From contig NZ_JABBYO010000011.1 of assembly GCF_012958305.1 (NCBI RefSeq), positions 124,001-188,000 on the forward strand: 64,000 bases of DNA. The letters are read 5' to 3'. Below, in pieces: positions 33,235-40,331 of this stretch. A model generated the notes under the pieces. It was not told the origin of the DNA, did no database searches, and saw nothing but the letters and a program-made list of their open reading frames with translations. Origin of the DNA: Tautonia rosea (lineage in GTDB: Bacteria; Planctomycetota; Planctomycetia; Isosphaerales; Isosphaeraceae). The first letter of the stretch is position 1, and each line of letters starts with the position of its first letter. Both the position numbers and the translations under genes were made by a program.

Positions 33235-33996
33235 ATGCCGGTACACGACTGAACTCGCGTCGGTGCGGGGACGTTCCACGCCTTTCATACAAATTGGATT
33301 GGTCGTCTGATGGAGGCCCTCAACCAGTGCCTCCCGGAAGGGTTCTATGCCCTGGCCGAGCAACATGCCGGGACGATGATCGCCGACATCCTGACTCTCC
33401 AGGCGCCGGGCTCGAAGACGGTCGATCCTCCCGAGCAGGGGGCGATTGCCGTCGCGGTCGCCCCTCCTCGAACGCGGCGACGGCTGATCCCCCCTCCCTC
33501 GGCGACCTATCGGGCCGAACGGAAGTCGATCGCCATTCGCCACACCAGCGGGCACCGGCTGGTGGCCCTGGTCGAGATCGCCTCGCCCGCGAACAAGGAC
33601 CGCAGTTCGTCGGTCGAGGAGTTCTCCGAGAAGATCGTCTCGGCGCTGAAGGCGGGGGTGCATGTCCTCCTGATCGACCTCATCCCCCCCGGTCGGCACG
33701 ACCCGACCGGGCTGCATGGCGCGGTCGGGTCGGACTTTGCTGGAGCGCCAGACGAACTCGACCCCGAGGCCCCCTTGAGCCTCGCCTCGTATGTGGCCGC
33801 GGGGCCAACGCGGCTCGCCGAAGCCTTCGTGGAACCGGTTGCCGTGGGGATGCCCCTGATCGACATGCCCGTGTTTCTCGATTCGGGGAGGTATGTTAAC
33901 GTCCCCCTGGAACCGACCTACGAGGCGGCCTATCGCGGCATACCCGGCTTCTGGCGAGAGGTCATCGAGGGTCTTCGTGATCCCGAGCCAGCCTGA
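33235..33996 (+). pseudogene. DUF4058-like protein gene interrupted by an early TGA
   Basis: The frame from the ATG at 33235 reads MPVHD, then TGA at 33250, then TRVGAGTFHAFHTNWIGRL, and continues to 33996 without another stop. A Shine-Dalgarno (AGGAG) is nine bases before the ATG. From memory, planctomycete homologues begin 'MPVHDWTRVDAGIFH', so a single TGG-to-TGA change at codon 6 explains the break. The downstream part contains DUF4058-like features (AERKSIAIRH, LVEIASPANKDRSS, HVLLIDLIPPG, MPLIDMPVFLDSGRYV). An internal ATG at 33310 could give a 228-residue product without the conserved N-terminus. Selenocysteine is not suggested, because the expected residue is Trp. This is either a recent pseudogene or a sequencing error. 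Confidence 0.7.
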
Positions 33997-34053
33997 AAAT
34001 CGTTCAACAGGCGGGGGACGGACGGAACGACGCCGGCGGAGCTATTCCAGTGG

Positions 34054-37000
34054 TCAGGGCGTGGTGCCCCCCGGCCCTTCGGTACGCCAGAGGAACACGG
34101 AGCCGTCGTGGACGGTGCAGGTCAGGGAGGAACCATCGGGAGAGAAGGCCAGGCCGTTGATCTGATCGCGAGGCCCGTCGAGGGTGAGCAACGACTGGCC
34201 GGTGACGGGGTCCCAAAGGCGGACGGTGCGAGCGCTGCCAGCGGCGGCGACGAGGGAGCCATCGGGAGAGAAGGCAACGGCGCGGAGCTCGCCGTCGAGA
34301 TCGCGGATCGTCCGGACGAGTTCGCCGGTGCTCGGATCAACCAGCAGCAGGTGGCCATCGTTGCTGGCCACGGCCAGGGTCGAGCCGTCGGGCGAGGTGG
34401 CCATCGCCAGCGGCTCGAAGGGCAGCTCGATCGACCGCAGCTCGCGACCCTCGTCCGCGTTCCAGAGCCTGAGCCGCCGGTCGAGAGACGCGGTTGCGAT
34501 CGTCTCACCGTCGGGCAGCACCGCTGCGATCACGCGGCCGGGCGTCGCCTGGCCTTCAAGGACGAGTCGGCAGGCCCAGGTACTTGTGTCCCAGACGCGG
34601 GCCGTGCCGTCGTCGCTCGCCGAGATCAGCAAGCGGCCGTCGGGGCTGAAGCCAACGGTGCGGACCTTGGCCGAGTGGCCCGGCACGTCGGCGACGAGGC
34701 GTCCGGTAGCCGCCTCCCAGACCCGCAGATTCGCGTCTTCGCGGAGCGCGCTTGAGGCGAGCAGCCGGCTATCGGGGCTGAAGGCCAGGGCCGAGACGGT
34801 GGAGGGATGGGCCTTCCAGCCGAGGGCCTCGTGGCCGGTGGCGACCTCCCAGAGGCGCAGCGGCCTCGGGTCATCCGGCTCATCGGCCCCGGTGGCGAGC
34901 CATCGGCCGTCGGGGCTGAAGGCGACGGCCCAGGCCTCGTCCTCGTGCCCGGCCGGGCCGGGGGCCTCGGGAGGTGGGTCGAAGTGCCAGCGGATCAGGT
35001 CGCGGCCGGCCTGGAACAGCAGCGACCGGCCGTCGGGTGCGAAGGTGAGGAAATCCGACCGGACCGGGCCGCCGGGGAAGGTGGCGACGACCTCTCCGGT
35101 GGCGACCTCGCGGATTTCCAGGCGGGAGAAGGCGCCCTGCCCCTCTCGAGGGGCGAGGGCGATCCGGGAGCCGTCGGGGCTGAAGGCCAGCGGGAAGAGG
35201 TAGGGCGTATCGGACGGCTCGGGGTCGAGGAGCACCCGGAGCCGGGGCTCGCCGTCGGGGCGATCCCAGAGGAAGACGCGGCCGGTCGGGTGATCGACGA
35301 CCGCGAGCGTCCGGCCCGAGGGGTCGAAGCGCACCGGATCGGCGACCTCCTGGATGGGGAACTCGCCGACAATCGCGCCGGTCTCCGTCTCGACGAGGAG
35401 GTTCGGGGCGTCGAGGGCCCCGATCAAGGCAAGGCGTCCGTCGGGGCTCAGATCAAGCCGATACACGCGCGTCCCACCGTGCGCCACGGCCACCTCGCGC
35501 AGGATCGCGTCGGTGCGGGCATCGTGGGTTCGGAGCAGGCCGTCGGTGAGGATGACGTACCGATCAATGTCGGGAGCGGTCCCGAGGCCCTCGATCGGGC
35601 CAAGGTCGGCGATCTCGACCAGGGGCTCCGCGCCGTCCGGATCGAGGCCGAGCACCAAGGCGCTGGGCTTCCAGCCCTCGTCCACCGAGACGACGAGCAG
35701 GCGTTCCCCCCCGCAGAGGGGGAGGACGTTGGTGATGAACTGACCGTCCCTGGCGTCGAGCCGTGCGACGCGGCGGCCAGTGGCGATCTCATAGAAACCC
35801 AGGGGGTAGAAGTGCAAGAGATTGCCCCCCACCGGCTCCACTCCCTCGCGGATGGCAAGGAGCCCGTGGCCGATGGGGATCGGCGTCGTGAAGAGCCATC
35901 GGCCGATGTCGAACATCGTGCGGCCGGTCGAGCGACCGGCGATCGGGTCGCGGGTAATCAGGACACCCTGGCGGTCGATCGTGACAATCCGGCCGTCGGC
36001 GTCGATGGAGAGGGAGGCAAGGTCGGCGTCGTGGCCGCGGAACACCTCGAACTCGCGGCGGGCCGTGTGGGCGAGGTAGTTGGCGACGAAGTCGAAGCCG
36101 GGTTCAGACGTGGGGCCGCCGACAGCGGCGACCTCGTCGAGGATCTCCTGGGCACGCTCGGTCTGCTCTTGACCGAGCGCATCTCTGGTCTGGCGGAGGA
36201 GGGCCGCGAGCAGGTGGCGACGGGCCAAGCGGCGCTGGGCGTCGGCCTCAATGCGCTGGGCGTCGGCCTCTGCGGCGGCGAGGCGGGCACGCTCGGCGTT
36301 CCGGAGGGACTCGGCCGCATTGTCCTGGGCCTCGACGGAGTTGCGGTCGGCCCGGTCGCGTTCGGCGCGGAGCCGGGAGTTCGAGGCCGAGACACCGACG
36401 ATCGCCGCCACCAGAAGCCCGATCGCCGCGGCGCGCCAGGGATGGCGCCGGGTGGCTTTCCAGGCCCGTTCGGGGACCGAGGCGCGGCGGGCGAGGATCG
36501 GCCGGCCGTCAAGGAAGCGGCGGAGATCATCGGCCAGGGCAGCGGCCGAAGCGTAGCGTCGCCAGGGCTCCTTGGCCAGGCAGGCCAGGGTGATCGTCTC
36601 CAGGTCTTTCGGAAGCCCCGGCCGAAGCGACCGGGGCGCAACGACCTCCTGCTCCAGGACCATCCGAATCGTCTCGGGGTTCGACTCCCCCCGGAACGGC
36701 GGCCGGCCGGTAAGCAGCTCGTAGAGGATCGCACCCAGGCCGTAGACGTCGCTGGCCGGACCGACTTCGCGGTTGCGCCCGGCGGCCTGCTCGGGGGCCA
36801 TGTAGGGGGGCGAGCCGATCGGGACGCCGCTGCCGGTCTCGTCGCCGGCCTCCTCGACGATCCGGGCCAGACCGAAGTCGGTCAGCTTCGGAACGAAGCC
36901 GAGCCCGGCGACGCCGTCCCCGCTCGCCTCGGGCCAGAGCAGGACGTTCGACGGCTTCAAGTCGCGGTGCAGGATGCCGCGCTCGTGGGCGTGTTGCACC

Positions 37001-37635
37001 GCATCGGCCAGAGCCAGGGCGATCGCCGCCGCCTTCCGAGGCGTAATCGGGCCGTCTCGGCTCTGCAGCCAGGCCGAAAGATTCGGTCCTCGGCAGAGGG
37101 CCGAGGCGATGTAGCAGGACGACCCCGCCCGGCCGGCCTCGAAGACCGGGACGATATTCGGGTGGTCCAGGCCGCCGGCGGCTCGGGCCTCGCGGAGGAA
37201 CCGCTGCCTCGGTTCCGGGAGGCCCAGGGCCGCAATCGCCGGCACCTTCAAGGCCACCGCGCGACCGATCCGAGAGTCGAACGCCTCGAAGACGATGCCG
37301 AACCCGCCCCGGCCCACCTCTCCCCGAATCGCAAAGCGGCCGATCGTCCGGGGCACGGCCGGGGCATTCTCTCCCCCCTGCCCCTCGTCGTCTCGGTCCC
37401 GGTCGCGGTCCCGATCGCCCCGGGGCCAGACCTGCTCGACCAGGGAGAGACATCGGAGCAGGGCGTCGATTTCCTCCAGGGCCGCAAGATCTTCCTCCAG
37501 GGTCGAGAGGTCACCGTACTCCTGGCCGCCGGTCGCGTCGTCGAGGCGGCCGGAGCGGGCCATCGCGGCATCCTCGGCGAGCAGGGCGGCAAGGATGCGG
37601 GGATCGACGGGCGAAGGGTCCTCACGGGGGGTCAT
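34054..37635 (-). CDS. Ser/Thr protein kinase with WD40 repeats
   Basis: A 1193-residue kinase. Residues 1-95 are acidic with a short Arg-Asp run (RDRDRDRDRDD). The kinase domain is about 99-375: GRGGFG (108-113), K130 in VALK, HRDLKPSN (223-230), DFG (253-255), APE (280-282). A single membrane helix follows at about 401-417 (AAAIGLLVAAIVGVSA), then a coiled coil (418-490). About 560-1190 hold WD40-type repeats with signature ends (FSPDGRWLATGAD/LRLWEVATG, FSPDGRLLISASDDGTARVWD, FSPDGSLVAAAGSARTVRLWD). The kinase is thus cytoplasmic and the propeller external, or the topology is reversed. Its ATG overlaps the sigma-factor stop (ATGA), indicating translational coupling. It probably phosphorylates or senses for that sigma factor. 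Confidence 0.9.
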   Translation of the reverse strand: MTPREDPSPVDPRILAALLAEDAAMARSGRLDDATGGQEYGDLSTLEEDLAALEEIDALLRCLSLVEQVWPRGDRDRDRDRDDEGQGGENAPAVPRTIGRFAIRGEVGRGGFGIVFEAFDSRIGRAVALKVPAIAALGLPEPRQRFLREARAAGGLDHPNIVPVFEAGRAGSSCYIASALCRGPNLSAWLQSRDGPITPRKAAAIALALADAVQHAHERGILHRDLKPSNVLLWPEASGDGVAGLGFVPKLTDFGLARIVEEAGDETGSGVPIGSPPYMAPEQAAGRNREVGPASDVYGLGAILYELLTGRPPFRGESNPETIRMVLEQEVVAPRSLRPGLPKDLETITLACLAKEPWRRYASAAALADDLRRFLDGRPILARRASVPERAWKATRRHPWRAAAIGLLVAAIVGVSASNSRLRAERDRADRNSVEAQDNAAESLRNAERARLAAAEADAQRIEADAQRRLARRHLLAALLRQTRDALGQEQTERAQEILDEVAAVGGPTSEPGFDFVANYLAHTARREFEVFRGHDADLASLSIDADGRIVTIDRQGVLITRDPIAGRSTGRTMFDIGRWLFTTPIPIGHGLLAIREGVEPVGGNLLHFYPLGFYEIATGRRVARLDARDGQFITNVLPLCGGERLLVVSVDEGWKPSALVLGLDPDGAEPLVEIADLGPIEGLGTAPDIDRYVILTDGLLRTHDARTDAILREVAVAHGGTRVYRLDLSPDGRLALIGALDAPNLLVETETGAIVGEFPIQEVADPVRFDPSGRTLAVVDHPTGRVFLWDRPDGEPRLRVLLDPEPSDTPYLFPLAFSPDGSRIALAPREGQGAFSRLEIREVATGEVVATFPGGPVRSDFLTFAPDGRSLLFQAGRDLIRWHFDPPPEAPGPAGHEDEAWAVAFSPDGRWLATGADEPDDPRPLRLWEVATGHEALGWKAHPSTVSALAFSPDSRLLASSALREDANLRVWEAATGRLVADVPGHSAKVRTVGFSPDGRLLISASDDGTARVWDTSTWACRLVLEGQATPGRVIAAVLPDGETIATASLDRRLRLWNADEGRELRSIELPFEPLAMATSPDGSTLAVASNDGHLLLVDPSTGELVRTIRDLDGELRAVAFSPDGSLVAAAGSARTVRLWDPVTGQSLLTLDGPRDQINGLAFSPDGSSLTCTVHDGSVFLWRTEGPGGTTP

Positions 37636-38258
37636 GGCCTGCCCTCCAGGGCCTCTCGGAGCCGGATCATCGCCCGGCCCCAGCGCTTGCGGGCCGCTTC
37701 GGCCGAGATCCCCAGCCGATCGGCGATCTGCTCGAAGGTCTGGCGCTCCTCGTGATGCCAGCGGACAAGGTCGCGGTCGGACACCGGCAGCCGGTCGAGG
37801 ACCTCCAGGAGTATCGCCTCCAGCTCGGCTCGCATGGCCTTCGAGGCAGGGGAGCTGCTGGGATGGACCAGCTCGGGGGGGAGGTCGCCCCCGGCCGGGT
37901 CGGGTTCTCCGAGGGGAACCTCGCGGTCGACTCGCCGCTTTTCGACGTCGAGATAAGATCGGCGAACCATCGCCAGACGGTTACGGAGGATTACCAGGAT
38001 CCAGGCGCGCCACTGGCCCCGGGTACGGCCCCGAAACTGGTCGAGCTGGCGGACCGTATCGACCATCGCCTGCTGGACGATGTCCGACGCGCCGACCTTC
38101 GCCCGCAGCAACGGCGGGAGCCCCCGCCTGGCGATCCGGACCAGCTCGGCTCGCATCGATTCGAGCAGGCCGGCCAGGGCCTCGGGATCTCCCACACGCG
38201 CGGCGGCGTAGTTCGAATCAATGCGTCGAGAGCGATCATTCGATCGAGAGCTCGTCAT
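37632..38258 (-). CDS. ECF sigma factor paired with a Ser/Thr kinase
   Basis: A 208-residue ECF-type sigma factor. Region 2 spans about 15-110 (LRAKVGASDIVQQAMVDTVRQLDQFRGRTRGQWRAWILVILRNRLAMVRRSY) and region 4 about 155-205 (LDRLPVSDRDLVRWHHEERQTFEQIADRLGISAEAARKRWGRAMIRLREAL), with a helix-turn-helix for the -35 element. The longer ORF to 38804 is an antisense artefact; the ATG at 38258 has GGGAG about ten bases upstream. No anti-sigma gene adjoins it. The next gene starts inside its stop codon (ATGA overlap) and is a kinase, the arrangement described for planctomycete ECF groups linked to Ser/Thr kinases, so control by phosphorylation is the likely mode. Confidence 0.9.
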   Translation of the reverse strand: MTSSRSNDRSRRIDSNYAAARVGDPEALAGLLESMRAELVRIARRGLPPLLRAKVGASDIVQQAMVDTVRQLDQFRGRTRGQWRAWILVILRNRLAMVRRSYLDVEKRRVDREVPLGEPDPAGGDLPPELVHPSSSPASKAMRAELEAILLEVLDRLPVSDRDLVRWHHEERQTFEQIADRLGISAEAARKRWGRAMIRLREALEGRP

Positions 38259-38565
38259 GGTGCGATCGCTCCCACTCCTTCTCAACATGTGCACAGATTC
38301 GGCCCTCACATGGCCGACCCGAGCAGTATGGAAGCGATCCGGTCCGACGATCAAGCCCCAAGACCCCTTCGAAGGTCCGCAGGGAAAAAAATCGACATCC
38401 GGCCCGTCCGGTCGGCCGCCTCTCTGCATCTGAACCCAGGGGGAGAACTCTCCGCCGCCGCTCTCGCAAGTCGAGGGCGGACCGGTCGCCCTGCGCTCTC
38501 GAAAGGCCGGACGCCACCCCGATGGCGATCGGCAACGGACACACACTTCAACAAGGAACCCTCGC
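38259..38565. other. Intergenic region between divergent genes
   Basis: A 307-bp spacer between the sigma factor and the divergent PEP-CTERM gene. Nothing definite is seen except AAGGA at 38552-38556 preceding the PEP-CTERM start. Promoters for both genes should lie here, but I cannot identify -35/-10 elements with confidence. Confidence 0.45.
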
Positions 38566-39606
38566 GTGATGCACCACGGATCCCTCCACCCCGCCCTCAT
38601 CTCTCTCGTCCGCGACCGGACCCGGATCGCCCCGGCCCTGCTGGCCCTCGCCGCGCTGGTCGCGGCCGCGCCGTCGACAACGCGCGCCGAGGTCATCAAT
38701 ATCACCTCCTTCAGCCTCCCCGGCACGGTGAGAACGACAATCCAGGACGTGAATAACGCCGGGCAGATCGTCGGCGACTTTCGGTCGGCGCCCGGCCAGT
38801 TCATTCAGCCGTTCATCCACGACCTGAACACCGGGGGGACGACGACCTTCACCATCCCCGACTCGACGAACATCGTCGCGGCGGGCATCAACGACCTGGG
38901 GCAGGTCGTCGGCCTTTTCCGCTCGGCCACCGACAACACCCTGGTGCGGGGCTTCCTGAAAGACGGCTCGACCATCTCGGTCATCCAGGTGCCCGGCAGC
39001 CCGAACACCTACCCGATCCGGATCCGCAACGACGGCCTGATCGTCGGCCGATTCGACGACCCGAGCGGCTTCCGCCAGGGCTTCTTCTACGACGGCTCGA
39101 CCTTCACCCCCTACGCGGTCCCGGGCGCCCTCTCCACGGAGATCGACGCAATCACCAGCACCGGCACGTTCATTGGCAACTATCGCGACGCCTCCGGCAG
39201 GTCCCTCGGCTTCATCGACGACGGGACGACCTTCACGACCCTCGCCGTGCCCGGTGCCGGTGGCTTCACGAACGCATTCGACATCAACGAGTCGGGCCTG
39301 ATCGTCGGCAGCTTCGTCGATTCGCTCAACCGCACCCTCGGCTTTACCTACCTCGGCGGCCGCTACACGACCTTCGGCGTCTCCAATCCCAACGGGGGCC
39401 TTTTCGATACCTACGCCCTGGGAGTCAATGACTTCGGCAAGATCGTCGGCTTCTACTTCGACGAGAACGGCAGGCAGCATGGTTTCACCGCCCAGTTCAT
39501 CCCCGAGCCGTCGAGCCTCGCCCTGGCGGGCATGGGCGGGCTGGGGATGATCGGCATAGCGGTGCGGAAGCGACGGTCGGCGTTGAAGAGGTCGGCGACG
39601 GCGTGA
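38566..39606 (+). CDS. PEP-CTERM protein with six HAF-like repeat units (isolated paralogue)
   Basis: A 346-residue exported protein that starts with GTG at 38566 or the overlapping ATG at 38569; AAGGA lies 9 or 12 bases upstream. A signal peptide covers about 1-40 (ALLALAALVAAAPSTTRA). It has six repeat units ending in DVNNAGQIVG, GINDLGQVVG, RIRNDGLIVG, AITSTGTFIG, DINESGLIVG and GVNDFGKIVG. The C-terminal PEP-CTERM signal is FIPEPSSLALAGMG, helix, RKRR. It resembles the proteins at 3.5-8.2 kb and is a separate copy 30 kb away, next to the sigma/kinase pair. Probably a six-bladed beta-propeller. A hairpin follows the stop. Confidence 0.85.
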   Translation: MMHHGSLHPALISLVRDRTRIAPALLALAALVAAAPSTTRAEVINITSFSLPGTVRTTIQDVNNAGQIVGDFRSAPGQFIQPFIHDLNTGGTTTFTIPDSTNIVAAGINDLGQVVGLFRSATDNTLVRGFLKDGSTISVIQVPGSPNTYPIRIRNDGLIVGRFDDPSGFRQGFFYDGSTFTPYAVPGALSTEIDAITSTGTFIGNYRDASGRSLGFIDDGTTFTTLAVPGAGGFTNAFDINESGLIVGSFVDSLNRTLGFTYLGGRYTTFGVSNPNGGLFDTYALGVNDFGKIVGFYFDENGRQHGFTAQFIPEPSSLALAGMGGLGMIGIAVRKRRSALKRSATA

Positions 39607-39623
39607 TAGGCTGACGATCGCGG

Positions 39624-39655
39624 GGGCCGGCCGCCGGAATCGGGGCGGCTGGCCC
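39624..39655 (+). terminator. Hairpin after the PEP-CTERM gene
   Basis: A 12-bp stem, GGGCCGGCCGCC / GGCGGCTGGCCC, with one G-T wobble and an 8-base loop, 17 bp after the stop. It is followed by ATCTTCG, not a strong T-run. A likely 3' end. Confidence 0.55.
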
Positions 39656-39688
39656 ATCTTCGACACACCTCCGACGCGGGGACGATCG

Positions 39689-40309
39689 ATGAGCCACGCC
39701 CCGACACAGCGACGGGCCGGCGAGCCGGCCTGGGAGATCGCCCGGCTGTTCCCCAATCAGGGGGGGTGGTCGGAGCAGGAGTACTTCGACCTGAGCCGGG
39801 GGAACCGGCTCGTCGAGTTCTCGGACGGCTTCGTCGAGGTGCTGCCGATGCCGACCCTGACCCATCAATTGATCGTTCAGTTCCTGTTCCTGGCCGTCCG
39901 ACAGCACGTGATCGAGCGGGGGGTCGGCGGCCTCGTCCTCGTCGCCCCGTACTGCGTCCGAGTGGCCCCAGAGACCTACCGCGAGCCGGATCTGATGTAC
40001 CTGGCCCAGGAGCGAGCGGCTCGGGCCGAAGAGCGGTTCTCCGAGGGGGCCGACCTCGTCATGGAGGTCGTCAGCGAGTCGAACCGCTCGCACGATGTGG
40101 AGACGAAACGGATCGAATACGCTGCGGCGGGTATCCCGGAATACTGGATCGTCGACCCGAAGGAAGGCCGCATCCTCGTGCTGGGGCTGGAGCCAGGTGC
40201 ATCGAGCTACGTCGAGCACGGCACGTTCGCCAGGGGGGAGCGGGCGACCTCTCGTCTCCTGCCGGGGTTGGTCGTCGACGTGGCCGAGGCGCTGACGGCT
40301 CGCGGCTGA
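39689..40309 (+). CDS. Uma2 family (DUF820) putative endonuclease
   Basis: A 206-residue Uma2 protein with all core positions: REPDLMYLAQ (Asp), VMEVVSESNRSHDVETKRIEY (Glu, then Lys/Arg), AGIPEYWIVDPKEGRILVL. The N-terminal part (LVEFSDGFVEVLPMPTLTHQLIVQFLFLAVRQHV) is also typical. Of the three Uma2 genes in the window this is the best candidate for an active PD-(D/E)XK enzyme. It lies between a PEP-CTERM gene and the convergent CRTAC1-like gene. Role unknown; it may act in DNA repair, mobile-element control or be a domesticated relic. Confidence 0.87.
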   Translation: MSHAPTQRRAGEPAWEIARLFPNQGGWSEQEYFDLSRGNRLVEFSDGFVEVLPMPTLTHQLIVQFLFLAVRQHVIERGVGGLVLVAPYCVRVAPETYREPDLMYLAQERAARAEERFSEGADLVMEVVSESNRSHDVETKRIEYAAAGIPEYWIVDPKEGRILVLGLEPGASSYVEHGTFARGERATSRLLPGLVVDVAEALTARG

Positions 40310-40331
40310 ATCGACGGCGGATGAACCCCGG

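Noticed and set aside
33250-33252. TGA as a selenocysteine codon
   Set aside because: The residue expected from the family is Trp, no selenocysteine hairpin is visible, and no selenoprotein family fits.
34807-37755. Plus-strand open frame of 982 codons
   Set aside because: Antisense to the kinase-WD40 gene. It is an effect of the GC-rich third position and has no Shine-Dalgarno, signal peptide or domain.
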